Assembly (NCBI RefSeq): GCF_001748085.1
Contig: NZ_BBZK01000005.1
Coordinates: 372,001 to 436,000, forward strand
DNA length: 64,000 bases
Source: Streptomyces sp. TP-A0874
GTDB taxonomy: Bacteria; Actinomycetota; Actinomycetes; Streptomycetales; Streptomycetaceae
Direction: 5' to 3'
The notes under the pieces were generated by a model, which did not search any database, was not told the DNA's origin, and saw nothing but the letters and a program-made list of their open reading frames with translations. This document shows, piece by piece, positions 40,877-51,015 of the stretch. Position 1 is the first letter of the stretch. Every line of letters starts with the position of its first letter. Made by a program: the position numbers and the translations under genes.

Positions 40877-41512
40877 ATGGTGCCCAGACTCCACCTCTTC
40901 GACCTCGACGGAACGCTGATATACGGCTCGGCGGCTCCGGTGGAGATCTCCCGGCAGCTCGGTCTGGTCGAGGAGATCACGGAGTTGGAGCGGGCGTTCG
41001 CCGCCCGGAAGATGGATCCCTCCGATTTCGCCCTCCGGGTGCGGGAGCTGTGGGTCGACCTGACCGAGAGCCATGTGGCGGCGGCGTTCGACGGCGCACC
41101 CTGGGTGGCGGGGATCCGCGAGGTGTGGAGCGAGATACGGGCGAGCGGCGACTACTGCGCGGTGGTGTCGCTGTCCCCGGGTTTCTTCGTGGAGCGGCTG
41201 CTGGGCTGGGGCGCGCACGCGGCCCACGGCTCACGCTGGCCCTCGCCGCCCTTCCGTGAGCCGGTGGATCCGGCGGGCATCCTCTCCGCAGCGGCCAAGG
41301 TGCGCATCGCCGACGAACTCTGCAGTCGATTCGGGGTGAGCCGCGCGGACTGCGTGGCGTATGGCGATTCCCTCTCGGATGCCGAACTCTTCTCGGTACT
41401 CCCGGTTTCGGTCGCGGTGAACGCCGATCACCACGTGCGGGATCTGGCCTCGCACGCCTACACCGGCCGTGATCTTCGCGAGGCTTATGAACTCGTATGT
41501 GCGCCCCGGTAA
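40877..41512 (+). CDS. HAD-superfamily phosphatase, SerB-like
   Basis: HAD subfamily IB hydrolase of 211 residues. Motif I is HLFDLDGTLIYGSA (nucleophile Asp), motif II CAVVSLSPGFF, the Lys is in AAAKVRIADEL, and motif III/IV is VAYGDSLSDAELFSVLPVSVAVNAD. The cap between motifs I and II is helical, as in phosphoserine phosphatase. The substrate is not identifiable. The ATG start has no strong ribosome-binding site. It is divergent from the GNAT gene. Confidence 0.82.
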   Translation: MVPRLHLFDLDGTLIYGSAAPVEISRQLGLVEEITELERAFAARKMDPSDFALRVRELWVDLTESHVAAAFDGAPWVAGIREVWSEIRASGDYCAVVSLSPGFFVERLLGWGAHAAHGSRWPSPPFREPVDPAGILSAAAKVRIADELCSRFGVSRADCVAYGDSLSDAELFSVLPVSVAVNADHHVRDLASHAYTGRDLREAYELVCAPR

Positions 41513-42013
41513 CAGATGGCGACTGAAACTTTATCCGGCTCTTTGTACTCTGCTTCGATCCGCCGACTTGCTTGTCTCCCGGGCCTTTTCGGTGGTGTGC
41601 GCCGGATCGCCCATTCGCGGATTCCGAAGATGGGTCTTGTGTATTCCTCCGGGGCCGGTAGGGTCGACTCCGGATCCGCTGCGGCGGACCTTCTCCGGCC
41701 GTGAACGGCGGCTCGGAGGCACGGGGATGGGGCGGGTCGGCAGCAAGTCGGCGAATGCCGCCGGGATTTCACGTCGTCCAGCCGGGCTGGTCCGTATCGG
41801 CCCCTGGTCGGTCCGGAAAACCTGGGTTCGCAGCAGCGCCGGGTAATGCCGAGCCGCTCTCCGGCCGCCTCAGTCGTTTTCCGGAGGCCGGCCCTACCCC
41901 GGTGGTGCACGGATCCGTGCGAGAAATGAAGACCCCATGACCGAGACGTGAATCGCGGTGACTCGCGGTCATTGGCCTATGGGATGGATCGGCGCATTCG
42001 AGGGGAGGCGGAC
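41513..42013. other. Gap between HAD phosphatase and flavohemoprotein genes
   Basis: About 500 bases, less GC-rich than its surroundings in the first 130 bases (ACTTTATCCGG and CTTTGTACTC). No reading frame here looks protein-like. It probably contains the promoter of the flavohemoprotein gene. I could not recognise an NsrR-type operator. Confidence 0.5.
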
Positions 42014-43363
42014 ATGGACGCTCCGGTTACCGCGTCGGCCGAAAACCCCGGTTCCGATGGTGACGGTGGGGAATGGGGCTGGTTCGCTCCGCAGCCGGCG
42101 CACCGGGACTCCGACCACCGCGCGGACCACCGGTACACGGCAGTGGAGTCCAACCCCCCGTACCCGGACGGGTCGCGGGGCCCACGCCCCCACCCGGTCG
42201 ACGCCGGGACGGATGTGCCCGGCGAGCGGAGCCCCTCACCGGACGCGGTGCTCGTCCGGCGCACCCTTGAGGAGATCCGGCCGGTGGCCGACCGGGCCAC
42301 CGCGTACTTCTACGCCCTGCTCTTCTCCTACCACCCCGATCTCCGGATGCTCTTCCCCCCGGCCATGGACACCCAGCGGGACCGGCTCTTCAAGGCGCTG
42401 CTCACCACGGCCCGGCACGCGGACGACCCGGTGGCGCTGGACGACTACCTCGCCCGGCTGGGCAAGGGCCACCGGAAGTACGGCACCCGGCCGGAGCACT
42501 ACCCGCTGCTCGGCGAATGCCTGATCGGCGCCTTGGCGCAGTTCGCGACCGAGACCTGGAGCGGCGAGGCCGAGGCGGCCTGGGTGCGGACCTACACCCG
42601 GATGTCGCAGACCATGATCGACGCGGCGGCCGAGGACGAACCGCACGCTCCCGCGTGGTGGCACGCGGAGGTCGTCTCCCACGAGGCGCGCACCTCGGAC
42701 ATCGCGGTGATCACCCTCCGTCCCGACCAGCCGTACCCGTTCCGGGCGGGCCAGTACGCCGCGGTGGAGACCCCGTGGTGGCCGCGGGTCTGGCGGCACT
42801 ACTCCTTCGCCTCCGCGCCGCGCTCGGACGGCCTGCTGACCTTCCACGTCAGGGCGGTGCCGGCCGGATGGGTCTCCAACGCGCTGGTGCACCGGGCCGC
42901 TCCGGGGGACGTCGTCCGCCTCGGCCCGGCGGTGGGGGGCATGGTGGTGGACCACAGCACGGACAACGGCCTGTTGTGTGTGGGCGGGGGCACCGGGATC
43001 GCCCCCCTCAAGGCGCTCGTCGAGGATATCGCCGGGTACGGCCGCCCACGTCGGGTCGACGTCTTCTACGGCGCGCGGTGGGAGCGTGACCTCTACGACA
43101 TCGACGCCCTGCTGTGGCTCCAGCACGCCCACTCCTCCTGGCTGGCGGTCCGCCCGGTGGTCTCGGACGCGCCGGTGGACGTGGGCCGCGGCCCACTGCC
43201 CGACGCCGTCCGCCAGTACGGCCCCTGGGCCGACTTCGACGCCTATCTCGCCGGCCCGGCCGGGATGATCCGCAACTGCGTCGAATCGCTGGTGGCCGAC
43301 ACGGCGCCGCCGTACCGGATCTTCCACGACTCGCTGGAGGAACTGGCCTGGCCGTGGGCGTGA
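42014..43363 (+). CDS. Flavohemoglobin-like globin/FAD-NAD reductase
   Basis: Fusion of a globin and a ferredoxin-reductase-like module, 449 residues, as in nitric-oxide dioxygenases. An N-terminal disordered stretch of about 75 residues is followed by the globin (75-210) with TAYFYALLFSYHPDLRMLFPPAMDTQRDRL, containing the B10 Tyr and E7 Gln. The proximal His is in GKGHRKYGTRPEHYPLLGECL. The reductase has WWPRVWRHYSFASAP for FAD binding, GGGTGIAPLKALV for NAD binding and a C-terminal FHDSLEELAW. AGGGGAGG upstream of the ATG is strong. NO detoxification is the likely role; the N-terminal extension is unlike E. coli Hmp. Confidence 0.87.
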   Translation: MDAPVTASAENPGSDGDGGEWGWFAPQPAHRDSDHRADHRYTAVESNPPYPDGSRGPRPHPVDAGTDVPGERSPSPDAVLVRRTLEEIRPVADRATAYFYALLFSYHPDLRMLFPPAMDTQRDRLFKALLTTARHADDPVALDDYLARLGKGHRKYGTRPEHYPLLGECLIGALAQFATETWSGEAEAAWVRTYTRMSQTMIDAAAEDEPHAPAWWHAEVVSHEARTSDIAVITLRPDQPYPFRAGQYAAVETPWWPRVWRHYSFASAPRSDGLLTFHVRAVPAGWVSNALVHRAAPGDVVRLGPAVGGMVVDHSTDNGLLCVGGGTGIAPLKALVEDIAGYGRPRRVDVFYGARWERDLYDIDALLWLQHAHSSWLAVRPVVSDAPVDVGRGPLPDAVRQYGPWADFDAYLAGPAGMIRNCVESLVADTAPPYRIFHDSLEELAWPWA

Positions 43364-43421
43364 GGCACCGGCGGCCGCCCCAGGTGTTGCGGAGCCCGGA
43401 GGGAACCCGTGGTGCCGGGGC

Positions 43422-43898
43422 TCAGCGGAAGTCGGGCGCGTGCAACGCCCGGACGCCCTCGATGTTCGCGTCGAGATAGTGCCGCAGGGAGAGCGGCACC
43501 AGCTCCACGGCGGCGATACCGCGGCGGGTGAAGGGCACCCGCACGATCTCGTACCGGCCGCACGGCTCCTCCAGCTCCGGGCCGTGGCGCCGTGCCGGGT
43601 CCATCGATCTCAGCCGGCAGAGGAAGAAGTGCTGCACCTTGACGCCGCTGGCCTCCCCCTCGGTGTGCTCGACGGTGTCGACGAACACCGGGACGAGGTC
43701 CGTGACCTCGGCGCCCAGCTCCTCCCCCACCTCCCGGTGCAGCGCGTCGACGACGGTGGCGTCGGTCGGTTCGACCCCACCGCCCGGGGTGATCCAGTAC
43801 GGCGGACGGCCCGGCTTGGTCCGTTTGATCAGGATCAGCTCGGCGCCGTACAGCAGTACGGCCCGTGCGGTGCGCTTGACCACCAACCGTTGGGTCAT
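43422..43898 (-). CDS. NUDIX hydrolase
   Basis: Nucleoside-diphosphate-X hydrolase of 158 residues. The NUDIX helix is in GGGVEPTDATVVDALHREVGEELGAEV. The catalytic REVGEELG core is intact, whereas the first consensus Glu position (G-x5-E) is Ala. The substrate is unknown. It is convergent with the flavohemoprotein gene and divergent from nothing obvious upstream. The ATG lies in a plain context with GTTGGTC ahead. Confidence 0.83.
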   Translation of the reverse strand: MTQRLVVKRTARAVLLYGAELILIKRTKPGRPPYWITPGGGVEPTDATVVDALHREVGEELGAEVTDLVPVFVDTVEHTEGEASGVKVQHFFLCRLRSMDPARRHGPELEEPCGRYEIVRVPFTRRGIAAVELVPLSLRHYLDANIEGVRALHAPDFR

Positions 43899-43986
43899 GA
43901 CTGAGGTCTGGCCGTTGCCGCGGTGGCTGAAACGCCCGTCGGGCGGGCGGCGGGGTTCGGGGAGGTGATGGGGCCTCTCGGAACGG

Positions 43987-44364
43987 TCAGTCGTGGTCCG
44001 GCAGGACCATGTTCAGGGCCCAGGAGACGAGGGAGACGACCAGGCCGCCGAGGACCGCCGTCCAGAAGCCGCTCACGTGGAACGACAGGCCCATGTTGCC
44101 GGCCAGCCAGGAGGTGAGCATCAGCATGAGGGCGTTCACGACCAGCGTGAACAGCCCGAGGGTGAGGATGAACAGCGGCAGTGAGAGCAACTTCACCACG
44201 GGCTTGACGAAGAAGTTCACCAGGCCGAAGACCAGGGCGACGAGTATCAGGGTGAGCGCTTTGCGGCCGGCGTTCCCGCCGCTGAGGGTGATGCCCTCGA
44301 GCAGCCAGATGGCGACTGCCAGCGCCCCCGCGTTGACGAGCGTCTTGACCAGAAAATTCTGCAT
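43987..44364 (-). CDS. Four-helix membrane protein, phage-holin-like family
   Basis: Protein of 125 residues made almost wholly of four hydrophobic helices: LVKTLVNAGALAVAIWLLEGITL, ALTLILVALVFGLVNFFVKPVVKLLSLPLFIL, LFTLVVNALMLMLTSWLAG and GFWTAVLGGLVVSLVSWALNMVL. It fits the chromosomal family annotated as superfamily IV phage holin. Such genes are common on ordinary bacterial chromosomes and do not imply a prophage. Function unknown. Confidence 0.8.
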   Translation of the reverse strand: MQNFLVKTLVNAGALAVAIWLLEGITLSGGNAGRKALTLILVALVFGLVNFFVKPVVKLLSLPLFILTLGLFTLVVNALMLMLTSWLAGNMGLSFHVSGFWTAVLGGLVVSLVSWALNMVLPDHD

Positions 44365-44413
44365 GATCTGATCGTCGCAGAACGAGGCCCGATGGAGTGA
44401 GGGGTGGGGACCG

Positions 44414-44731
44414 ATGAAGGCGTTCCGACTGGATGACCTGGAAGCGGAACGGCTCGCGAACGATGGCGCTTACCTGCAGTTCCTCCGCGAACGCAACATG
44501 TCAGTGGGCTTGTACGCGTTGGACGCGGGCAGCGCCGATCCGCAGCAGCCGCACCGCCAGGACGAGGTCTACTTCGTGGTGAGCGGCCGGGCTTCGGTCA
44601 CGGTGGGGACGGAGACCACGACGGTCGCCCGGGGCAGCGTCGTCTACGTGCCGGCCGGTACGCCGCACAGGTTCCACCACATCAGCGAGGACCTCCGGGT
44701 GCTGGTGGTGTTCTCTCCTCCCGAGGGCTGA
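44414..44731 (+). CDS. Cupin domain protein
   Basis: Small beta-barrel protein of 105 residues. Cupin motif 1 is about PQQPHRQDEVYFVVSGRASV, with His and Glu metal ligands, and motif 2 is VVYVPAGTPHRFHHI with the second His. A single-domain cupin may be an enzyme or a ligand-binding protein; the sequence gives no substrate. The ATG follows GGGGTGGGGACCG. Confidence 0.85.
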   Translation: MKAFRLDDLEAERLANDGAYLQFLRERNMSVGLYALDAGSADPQQPHRQDEVYFVVSGRASVTVGTETTTVARGSVVYVPAGTPHRFHHISEDLRVLVVFSPPEG

Positions 44732-44929
44732 TGCGGGGGCCCGCGCCGTGGTGAGAGGCTCGACGGGCGCGGCGGCGGACCGGCTCCACCGCCCAGGCCC
44801 CCTAAGGGGACGCTCAGGGGAGGACCGGGGACCGCGGACCCTCCGCCGGGTGGGTCGCCGCGCTTAGCATCGAAGACAGCGGGACCGGAGAGCCCGGTCG
44901 GTACGAACGAGCGGAAGCAGAGGACGGCT

Positions 44930-45148
44930 ATGGCAGTCAAGGAGATCTTCGCGGGCCTGCCGTGGTGGGTGAAGTGGGTCGCCGTGCCGGTCATCGCGCT
45001 GGTGGTGTTCGGCGGTCTGATCGTGAACCTGGTGGGCTTCCTCATCGGCCTGCTCTTCAAGGTGCTGGTCTTCGCCGCGCTGGTGGCCGGACTGATCTTC
45101 GTCGTGCGGAAGTTCATGTCCTCCTCGAACTCGCGCAGCGACTGGTGA
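44930..45148 (+). CDS. Small membrane protein, DUF5326 type
   Basis: Protein of 72 residues with two adjacent membrane helices (WWVKWVAVPVIALVVFGGLIVNLV and FLIGLLFKVLVFAALVAGLIFVV) and a Ser-rich end. It matches what I remember as a streptomycete-specific family in this location. GGAAGCAGAGG upstream of the ATG supports the start. Function unknown. Confidence 0.8.
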   Translation: MAVKEIFAGLPWWVKWVAVPVIALVVFGGLIVNLVGFLIGLLFKVLVFAALVAGLIFVVRKFMSSSNSRSDW

Positions 45149-45768
45149 CCGGCTGACGGAGAGGCCATGAGCCCAGCCCGCAGCCGGGGCCCGTGCGGCG
45201 CGACACACCCGGCCGTCGGCGAACGGGTGGTTTTCCCGGCGCCGGTGCATACCCGGCCGCAACCGTGTGGCACCGACCCCGGACGGAGGGCCGGGGGTCG
45301 CGGCGCGCTCGGCCGCGAACTCCTCCCCAGACATCCCTCCCCTACCATCCGTACCAGGCGGAACCGCAGGTCACCCTGGGGAACCCGAGTGGCGGACGTC
45401 CGCCCTCGGAAGCCGCGCCCGTTCCGCCGGCCGGCGCACACCCGCAGCCGGGGACGGTGCGCGCCTGCCCTGTCCCGTCGCCCCTTCCAGGCCGGATCGG
45501 CCCACTGACCCGCTGACCGGTGCGCCGGAGGTCGGTCACACTGGGTGTCGGAGACGCTACGCTTTGGCCTGTCCGGCCGATCTTTCGCAGGCCGATCCCA
45601 CGGAGGTCGTCCGGACGGCCGGGCGGGGGCCCGGTAGCCCCCCGCCTCACCTATCAGAATCTGAAGAACTCACCTTTTTCGCTCTGGTAGCGCGTGAAGC
45701 ACGATTGCGTAAATAGGGGCAAGTAGGTTTATTCCAGGCCACTTCGAGCGACACGGGGCAGTGGACCA
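45149..45768. other. Gap upstream of ssgA without an ssgR-like gene
   Basis: 620 bases. Weak overlapping frames exist (for example 45167-45508 and 45193-45516), but none looks like an IclR-family regulator or any other known protein. The last 100 bases (45660-45768) are AT-richer and are probably the ssgA promoter region. In S. coelicolor the activator gene ssgR occupies this position. Confidence 0.55.
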
Positions 45769-46206
45769 ATGCGCGACACGATTCATGCAGAACTGATGAT
45801 GAGCTTCCTCGTCTCCGAGGAGCTCTCCTTTCGGATTCCGGTGGAGCTGGAGTACGACCCGCTGGATCCCTATGCCGTCCGGCTCACCTTCCATCTCCCC
45901 GGGGACACACCGGTGACCTGGTCCTTCGCCCGGGATCTGCTGCTCGACGGCTTGTGCGCACCCACCGGCGACGGCGATGTGCGGGTCAGTCCGGCCTCCC
46001 CCGGGATGCTGTCCGACGTGTTCATCCGCCTCCAGGTCGGCGAGGAGCGTGCCACCTTCCGAGCCAGCGCGGCCCCGCTGGTCGCCTTCCTCGACCGCAC
46101 CGACCGGCTCGTTCCGCTGGGCCAGGAACTCTCCTTCGCGGACTTCGACGGACGGTTGGCCGAAGCCCTGGACCGCATCCTCACCAAGGGACCGAACGCG
46201 GGCTGA
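45769..46206 (+). CDS. ssgA: SsgA-like sporulation and cell-division protein
   Basis: Sporulation-specific SALP protein, found only in sporulating actinomycetes, which marks future septum sites and drives SsgB/FtsZ recruitment. The protein has 145 residues. The core MSFLVSEELSFRIPVELEYDPLDPYAVRLTFHL, then PVTWSFARDLLLDGL and LVAFLDRTDRLVPLGQELSF, closely matches SsgA as I remember it. The ATG at 45769 adds ten residues (MRDTIHAELM) before the usual SsgA N-terminus. A start at 45799 is possible; neither has a good ribosome-binding site. It stands alone, convergent with the YibE/F-type gene. Confidence 0.82.
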   Translation: MRDTIHAELMMSFLVSEELSFRIPVELEYDPLDPYAVRLTFHLPGDTPVTWSFARDLLLDGLCAPTGDGDVRVSPASPGMLSDVFIRLQVGEERATFRASAAPLVAFLDRTDRLVPLGQELSFADFDGRLAEALDRILTKGPNAG

Positions 46207-46214
46207 GCGGACGC

Positions 46215-46230
46215 GCGCCGGTACCGGCGC
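46215..46230. terminator. Palindrome between ssgA and the YibE/F-type gene
   Basis: GCGCCGGTACCGGCGC is perfectly palindromic and lies within a wider imperfect hairpin (about 46199-46265) in a convergent gap. Termination in both directions is plausible. Confidence 0.45.
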
Positions 46231-46257
46231 GGTACCCGGCCTGCCCGGGGTTCCCGC

Positions 46258-47715
46258 TCAGGCCCTGCGGCGGCGCCTACGGCGCCCCCGGCCGCCCGGC
46301 GCCGGGGCGGTGTCCGGTGCGGTCGCGGGCCGGTCCGCGGAGACCACCAGCGCCGCCAGCGCGGTGGTGACCGGTACGGAGGCGATCAGCCCGATGCTTC
46401 CCACCAGGGTCCGGACGATCTCCTCGGCGACGATCTCGCTGTTGGCCACGGTGCCGACCCCGCTCTGGGCCACCGAGAAGAGCAGCAGCAGCGGCAGCGC
46501 GGCCCCCGCGTAGGCGAGCACCAGCGTGTTGACGACGGAGGCGATGTGGTCGCGGCCGATCCTTATGGCCGCCCGGTAGAGCCCGCGCACGGTCAGCGCG
46601 GGATTGGCCTGTTTCAGCTCCCAGACCGCGGAGGTCTGGGTGACCGTCACGTCGTCGAGTACGCCGAGCGAGCCGATGATCACGCCGGCCAGCAGCAGAC
46701 CGCTCATGTCCCTGCTCGGATACAGACCGTGGATCAGCGCGGTCTCGTCCGAGGTGTTGCCCGTCAGTTGGGCCCAGCCGATGAAGAGCGAGCCGAGTAC
46801 CCCGATCAAGAGCAGTGAGATGAGCGTGCCGAGCACCGCCACCGAGGTGCGCGCCGTCACCCCGTGGCAGGTGTAGAGGGCGATCAGCATGATGGCGCCG
46901 CTGCCGACCACCGCCACGACCAGGGGGTTCGAACCGCTGAGAATGGCCGGCAGGATGAACAGCGTCAGCACGGCGAAGCTCACCACCAGGGCCACCAGCG
47001 CGAACAGCCCGCGCAGCCGGCCCACGGCGACGACCGCGACGGCGAAGACCGCGGCGAGCAGGACCATCGGGAACCCGCGGGCCACATCGGTGACCGAGTA
47101 CTGCAGATCGCGTGGAGCGTCGGGGGCGTAGGCCACCACGACCTCCTGCCCCGCGGTCAGCTTGCGGGAGGCGTCGGGCTGGATGAGTTCGGTGAAGGTG
47201 CGGCCCTGGTTCTCGCCGGTGATGACCTCGATGGTGGCCTTCTCGCAACTGCCGCTCTTCCCGGCCGCCCCGGCGCCGGTCCCGCTGGCGTCCCCGTGGG
47301 GCTCGGAGGTGGGCGGCGACTCCTGACCGCCCACCTCCGAGCAGGCGGCGTCCACCACTTCGACCACCCTGGCCCGCTCGGTCTGACGGTCCAGTCCGAT
47401 ACCCGAACGCTGGTGGTCGGGGGTGCCGGCGGGCCAGAGCAGCAGCAGACCGGCGCCCACGGCCACGGCGAAGGGGATCAGCACCGCCGCGATGACCTTG
47501 CGGAGATGGCGGGAGACGGGGGCGGCCGGGCCGTGGCCATGTCCATGTCCATGCCCGTGCCCGTGTCCGGGGTCGGTCACCGTCTCCCGTGTCCGCCCCC
47601 TCTGGTCGGCGGCCCCGGCCTCCGCCGGGGCGTGGCCGGTGCTGTCGGTCCCGGCCCCGGTCACCGAGGAGGCGGTCGGGGCGAGGTGCGGATGCGGGTC
47701 AGGATCAGAGGTCAC
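46258..47715 (-). CDS. YibE/F-like membrane protein with His-rich N-terminus
   Basis: Polytopic membrane protein of 485 residues from a GTG at 47715. The N-terminal cytoplasmic part contains a run of alternating Gly-His (about six His), a possible metal-binding patch. The first helix is KVIAAVLIPFAVAVGAGLLLLW, followed by an external domain of about 130 residues with three Cys. Seven or so helices then match the YibE/F core (FPMVLLAAVFAVAVVAVGRLRGLFAL, and SLGVLDDVTVTQTSAVWEL, a highly conserved loop). The C-terminus is an Arg-rich tail. Transport function is assumed for the family but unproved. The ribosome-binding site is weak, so the start is uncertain. Confidence 0.82.
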   Translation of the reverse strand: MTSDPDPHPHLAPTASSVTGAGTDSTGHAPAEAGAADQRGRTRETVTDPGHGHGHGHGHGHGPAAPVSRHLRKVIAAVLIPFAVAVGAGLLLLWPAGTPDHQRSGIGLDRQTERARVVEVVDAACSEVGGQESPPTSEPHGDASGTGAGAAGKSGSCEKATIEVITGENQGRTFTELIQPDASRKLTAGQEVVVAYAPDAPRDLQYSVTDVARGFPMVLLAAVFAVAVVAVGRLRGLFALVALVVSFAVLTLFILPAILSGSNPLVVAVVGSGAIMLIALYTCHGVTARTSVAVLGTLISLLLIGVLGSLFIGWAQLTGNTSDETALIHGLYPSRDMSGLLLAGVIIGSLGVLDDVTVTQTSAVWELKQANPALTVRGLYRAAIRIGRDHIASVVNTLVLAYAGAALPLLLLFSVAQSGVGTVANSEIVAEEIVRTLVGSIGLIASVPVTTALAALVVSADRPATAPDTAPAPGGRGRRRRRRRA

Positions 47716-47890
47716 GGACCGATCATCGCAAGAAACGGGGGCGCACTGGTTCAAGGCGCCCTGGTCCGTCAGCGGCCCGCTTCGGGAGCGGCCGGCCCAG
47801 AGCCATCCCGGCTCGGGGGTGCGCCGGTTGCGAGGCGCCCTGGTCAGACCCGGGCGTGCTGTCGTAGCGTGGAGCCGCTTTGCCAACCGC

Positions 47891-49855
<1,965 letters not shown>

Positions 49856-49920
49856 CGGCGCAGCGGGGCCCGTCCCCCGCACGGCCCGGAGGGTGCACCG
49901 GTCGCTGGTCCGCTACACGG

Positions 49921-50796
49921 TCATTCGGGCGCGTGGTCCGGGCCGCCGTAGTCCGGGCTGGAGTAGCCCGGACTGTCGAAGCGCGGACGGGAGGAGGAAC
50001 CGCGGTTGGCGCTGTCGGCCCGCTTCGGGCTGCTGAAACCCGGTCTGGAGTAGCCCAGGTGCGGGGTGCGACCATGCGGCTCCGCGCCGCCCTGGGCCGG
50101 CGCGGGCGGCAGCTCCGGCCCGGCGCCGCCGGGGGACCGGGCCTGCTCCAGGAAGGGGAGCAGGCCGCGTTCGAGCAGCGCCTGCTCCCAGGCCGCCCGT
50201 GCGAGCGCGAGTTCTTCGGTCTCTGCCGAGACCGTGCCGCCCCCGGCCTTCCGCGGCTGCCGATCGCCGCGGAGGGCCGTGGTCAGCAGCGCGACGATCG
50301 CGACGATGATGCCGGCCGCGGTGAGCGCGGTGAAGACCCAGCCGGCGAGGATCAGCGAATCCGCCAGGGCCTGGCCCGGGCTGAGGATCCGGAGGAGGTA
50401 GCCGACCAGCAGGAACACCGTCGCGGCGGCGGCAGCCAGCGGTGGGGCGAGCACCGCGACGACGGCCAGCAGGCCGGCTCCGGTCCGCTCGCCGGTGCCG
50501 CTCCCCGCCGCGTCGGCCGTCCCGTCAGCGACCGATCTCGGCTGGGGCGGACTGCTGCCTTCCGCAGCCTCCGCCGCACCGCTGCCCGCGATCGCTCCGG
50601 CGGTGTGCTCTTCGCGGAGTCGCACGTACCGCCGGTACTCGGCGGAGGCGCGGGAGGCTATGGCGGCCGAGGCCTCCAGCGCCATGGCGCGTAGCCGCTC
50701 GACGTCCGGCTGCCGACCGGCCTTCTCCAGTGCTTCCTCGAGGATCCGCTCGAACTCCGGGCGGTCTTCGGGAAGCAGATGCTCAGTGCTGTTCAT
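49921..50796 (-). CDS. Membrane protein of unknown function
   Basis: Protein of 291 residues from the ATG at 50796 (GGGGG six bases upstream); an ATG at 50802 is also in frame. The helical N-terminal part has EHLLPEDRPEFERILEEALEKAG and VERLRAMALEASAAIASRASAEYRRY. Two membrane helices lie around 110-140 and 150-175, followed by a cytoplasmic helix (ELALARAAWEQALLERGLLPFLEQA) and a disordered tail with repeated GYS-P and FSSP-like units. I recognise only a streptomycete-type conserved membrane protein, not a function. It is convergent with thiC. Confidence 0.72.
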   Translation of the reverse strand: MNSTEHLLPEDRPEFERILEEALEKAGRQPDVERLRAMALEASAAIASRASAEYRRYVRLREEHTAGAIAGSGAAEAAEGSSPPQPRSVADGTADAAGSGTGERTGAGLLAVVAVLAPPLAAAAATVFLLVGYLLRILSPGQALADSLILAGWVFTALTAAGIIVAIVALLTTALRGDRQPRKAGGGTVSAETEELALARAAWEQALLERGLLPFLEQARSPGGAGPELPPAPAQGGAEPHGRTPHLGYSRPGFSSPKRADSANRGSSSRPRFDSPGYSSPDYGGPDHAPE

Positions 50797-51015
50797 GCGC
50801 ATCCCCCGATGCTCCGAAGGCCCTGCATATCAGCTCTCACCCGGGTGGTTGGGCGGAAACGGGGAAGAGTCCGCTGCGGGGTGAGCCGATGTTAGAGCGC
50901 TTTCGACGTCAGATGACAGGTGAGCGCGGGAAAATGACCACCATTCGGCTCGACGGGCCTTCCCGGTGCGAGGCAGCGGCCCGGGCTGACCGACGCCGCC
51001 CGGACGCCCGCCGAC

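Noticed and set aside
43422..43898. NUDIX gene as inactive because of the altered first Glu
   Set aside because: The catalytic REVGEELG core is intact, and the first Glu of the box is the less conserved position, so inactivity cannot be claimed.
43987..44364. Holin-like gene as a sign of a prophage
   Set aside because: No other phage gene nearby; this membrane family is a common chromosomal gene in actinobacteria.
45167..45516. Possible small genes between the DUF5326-type gene and ssgA
   Set aside because: Two overlapping frames are equally open, Pro/Arg-rich and unlike any family; although GGAGAGG precedes one ATG, there is not enough support to call a gene.
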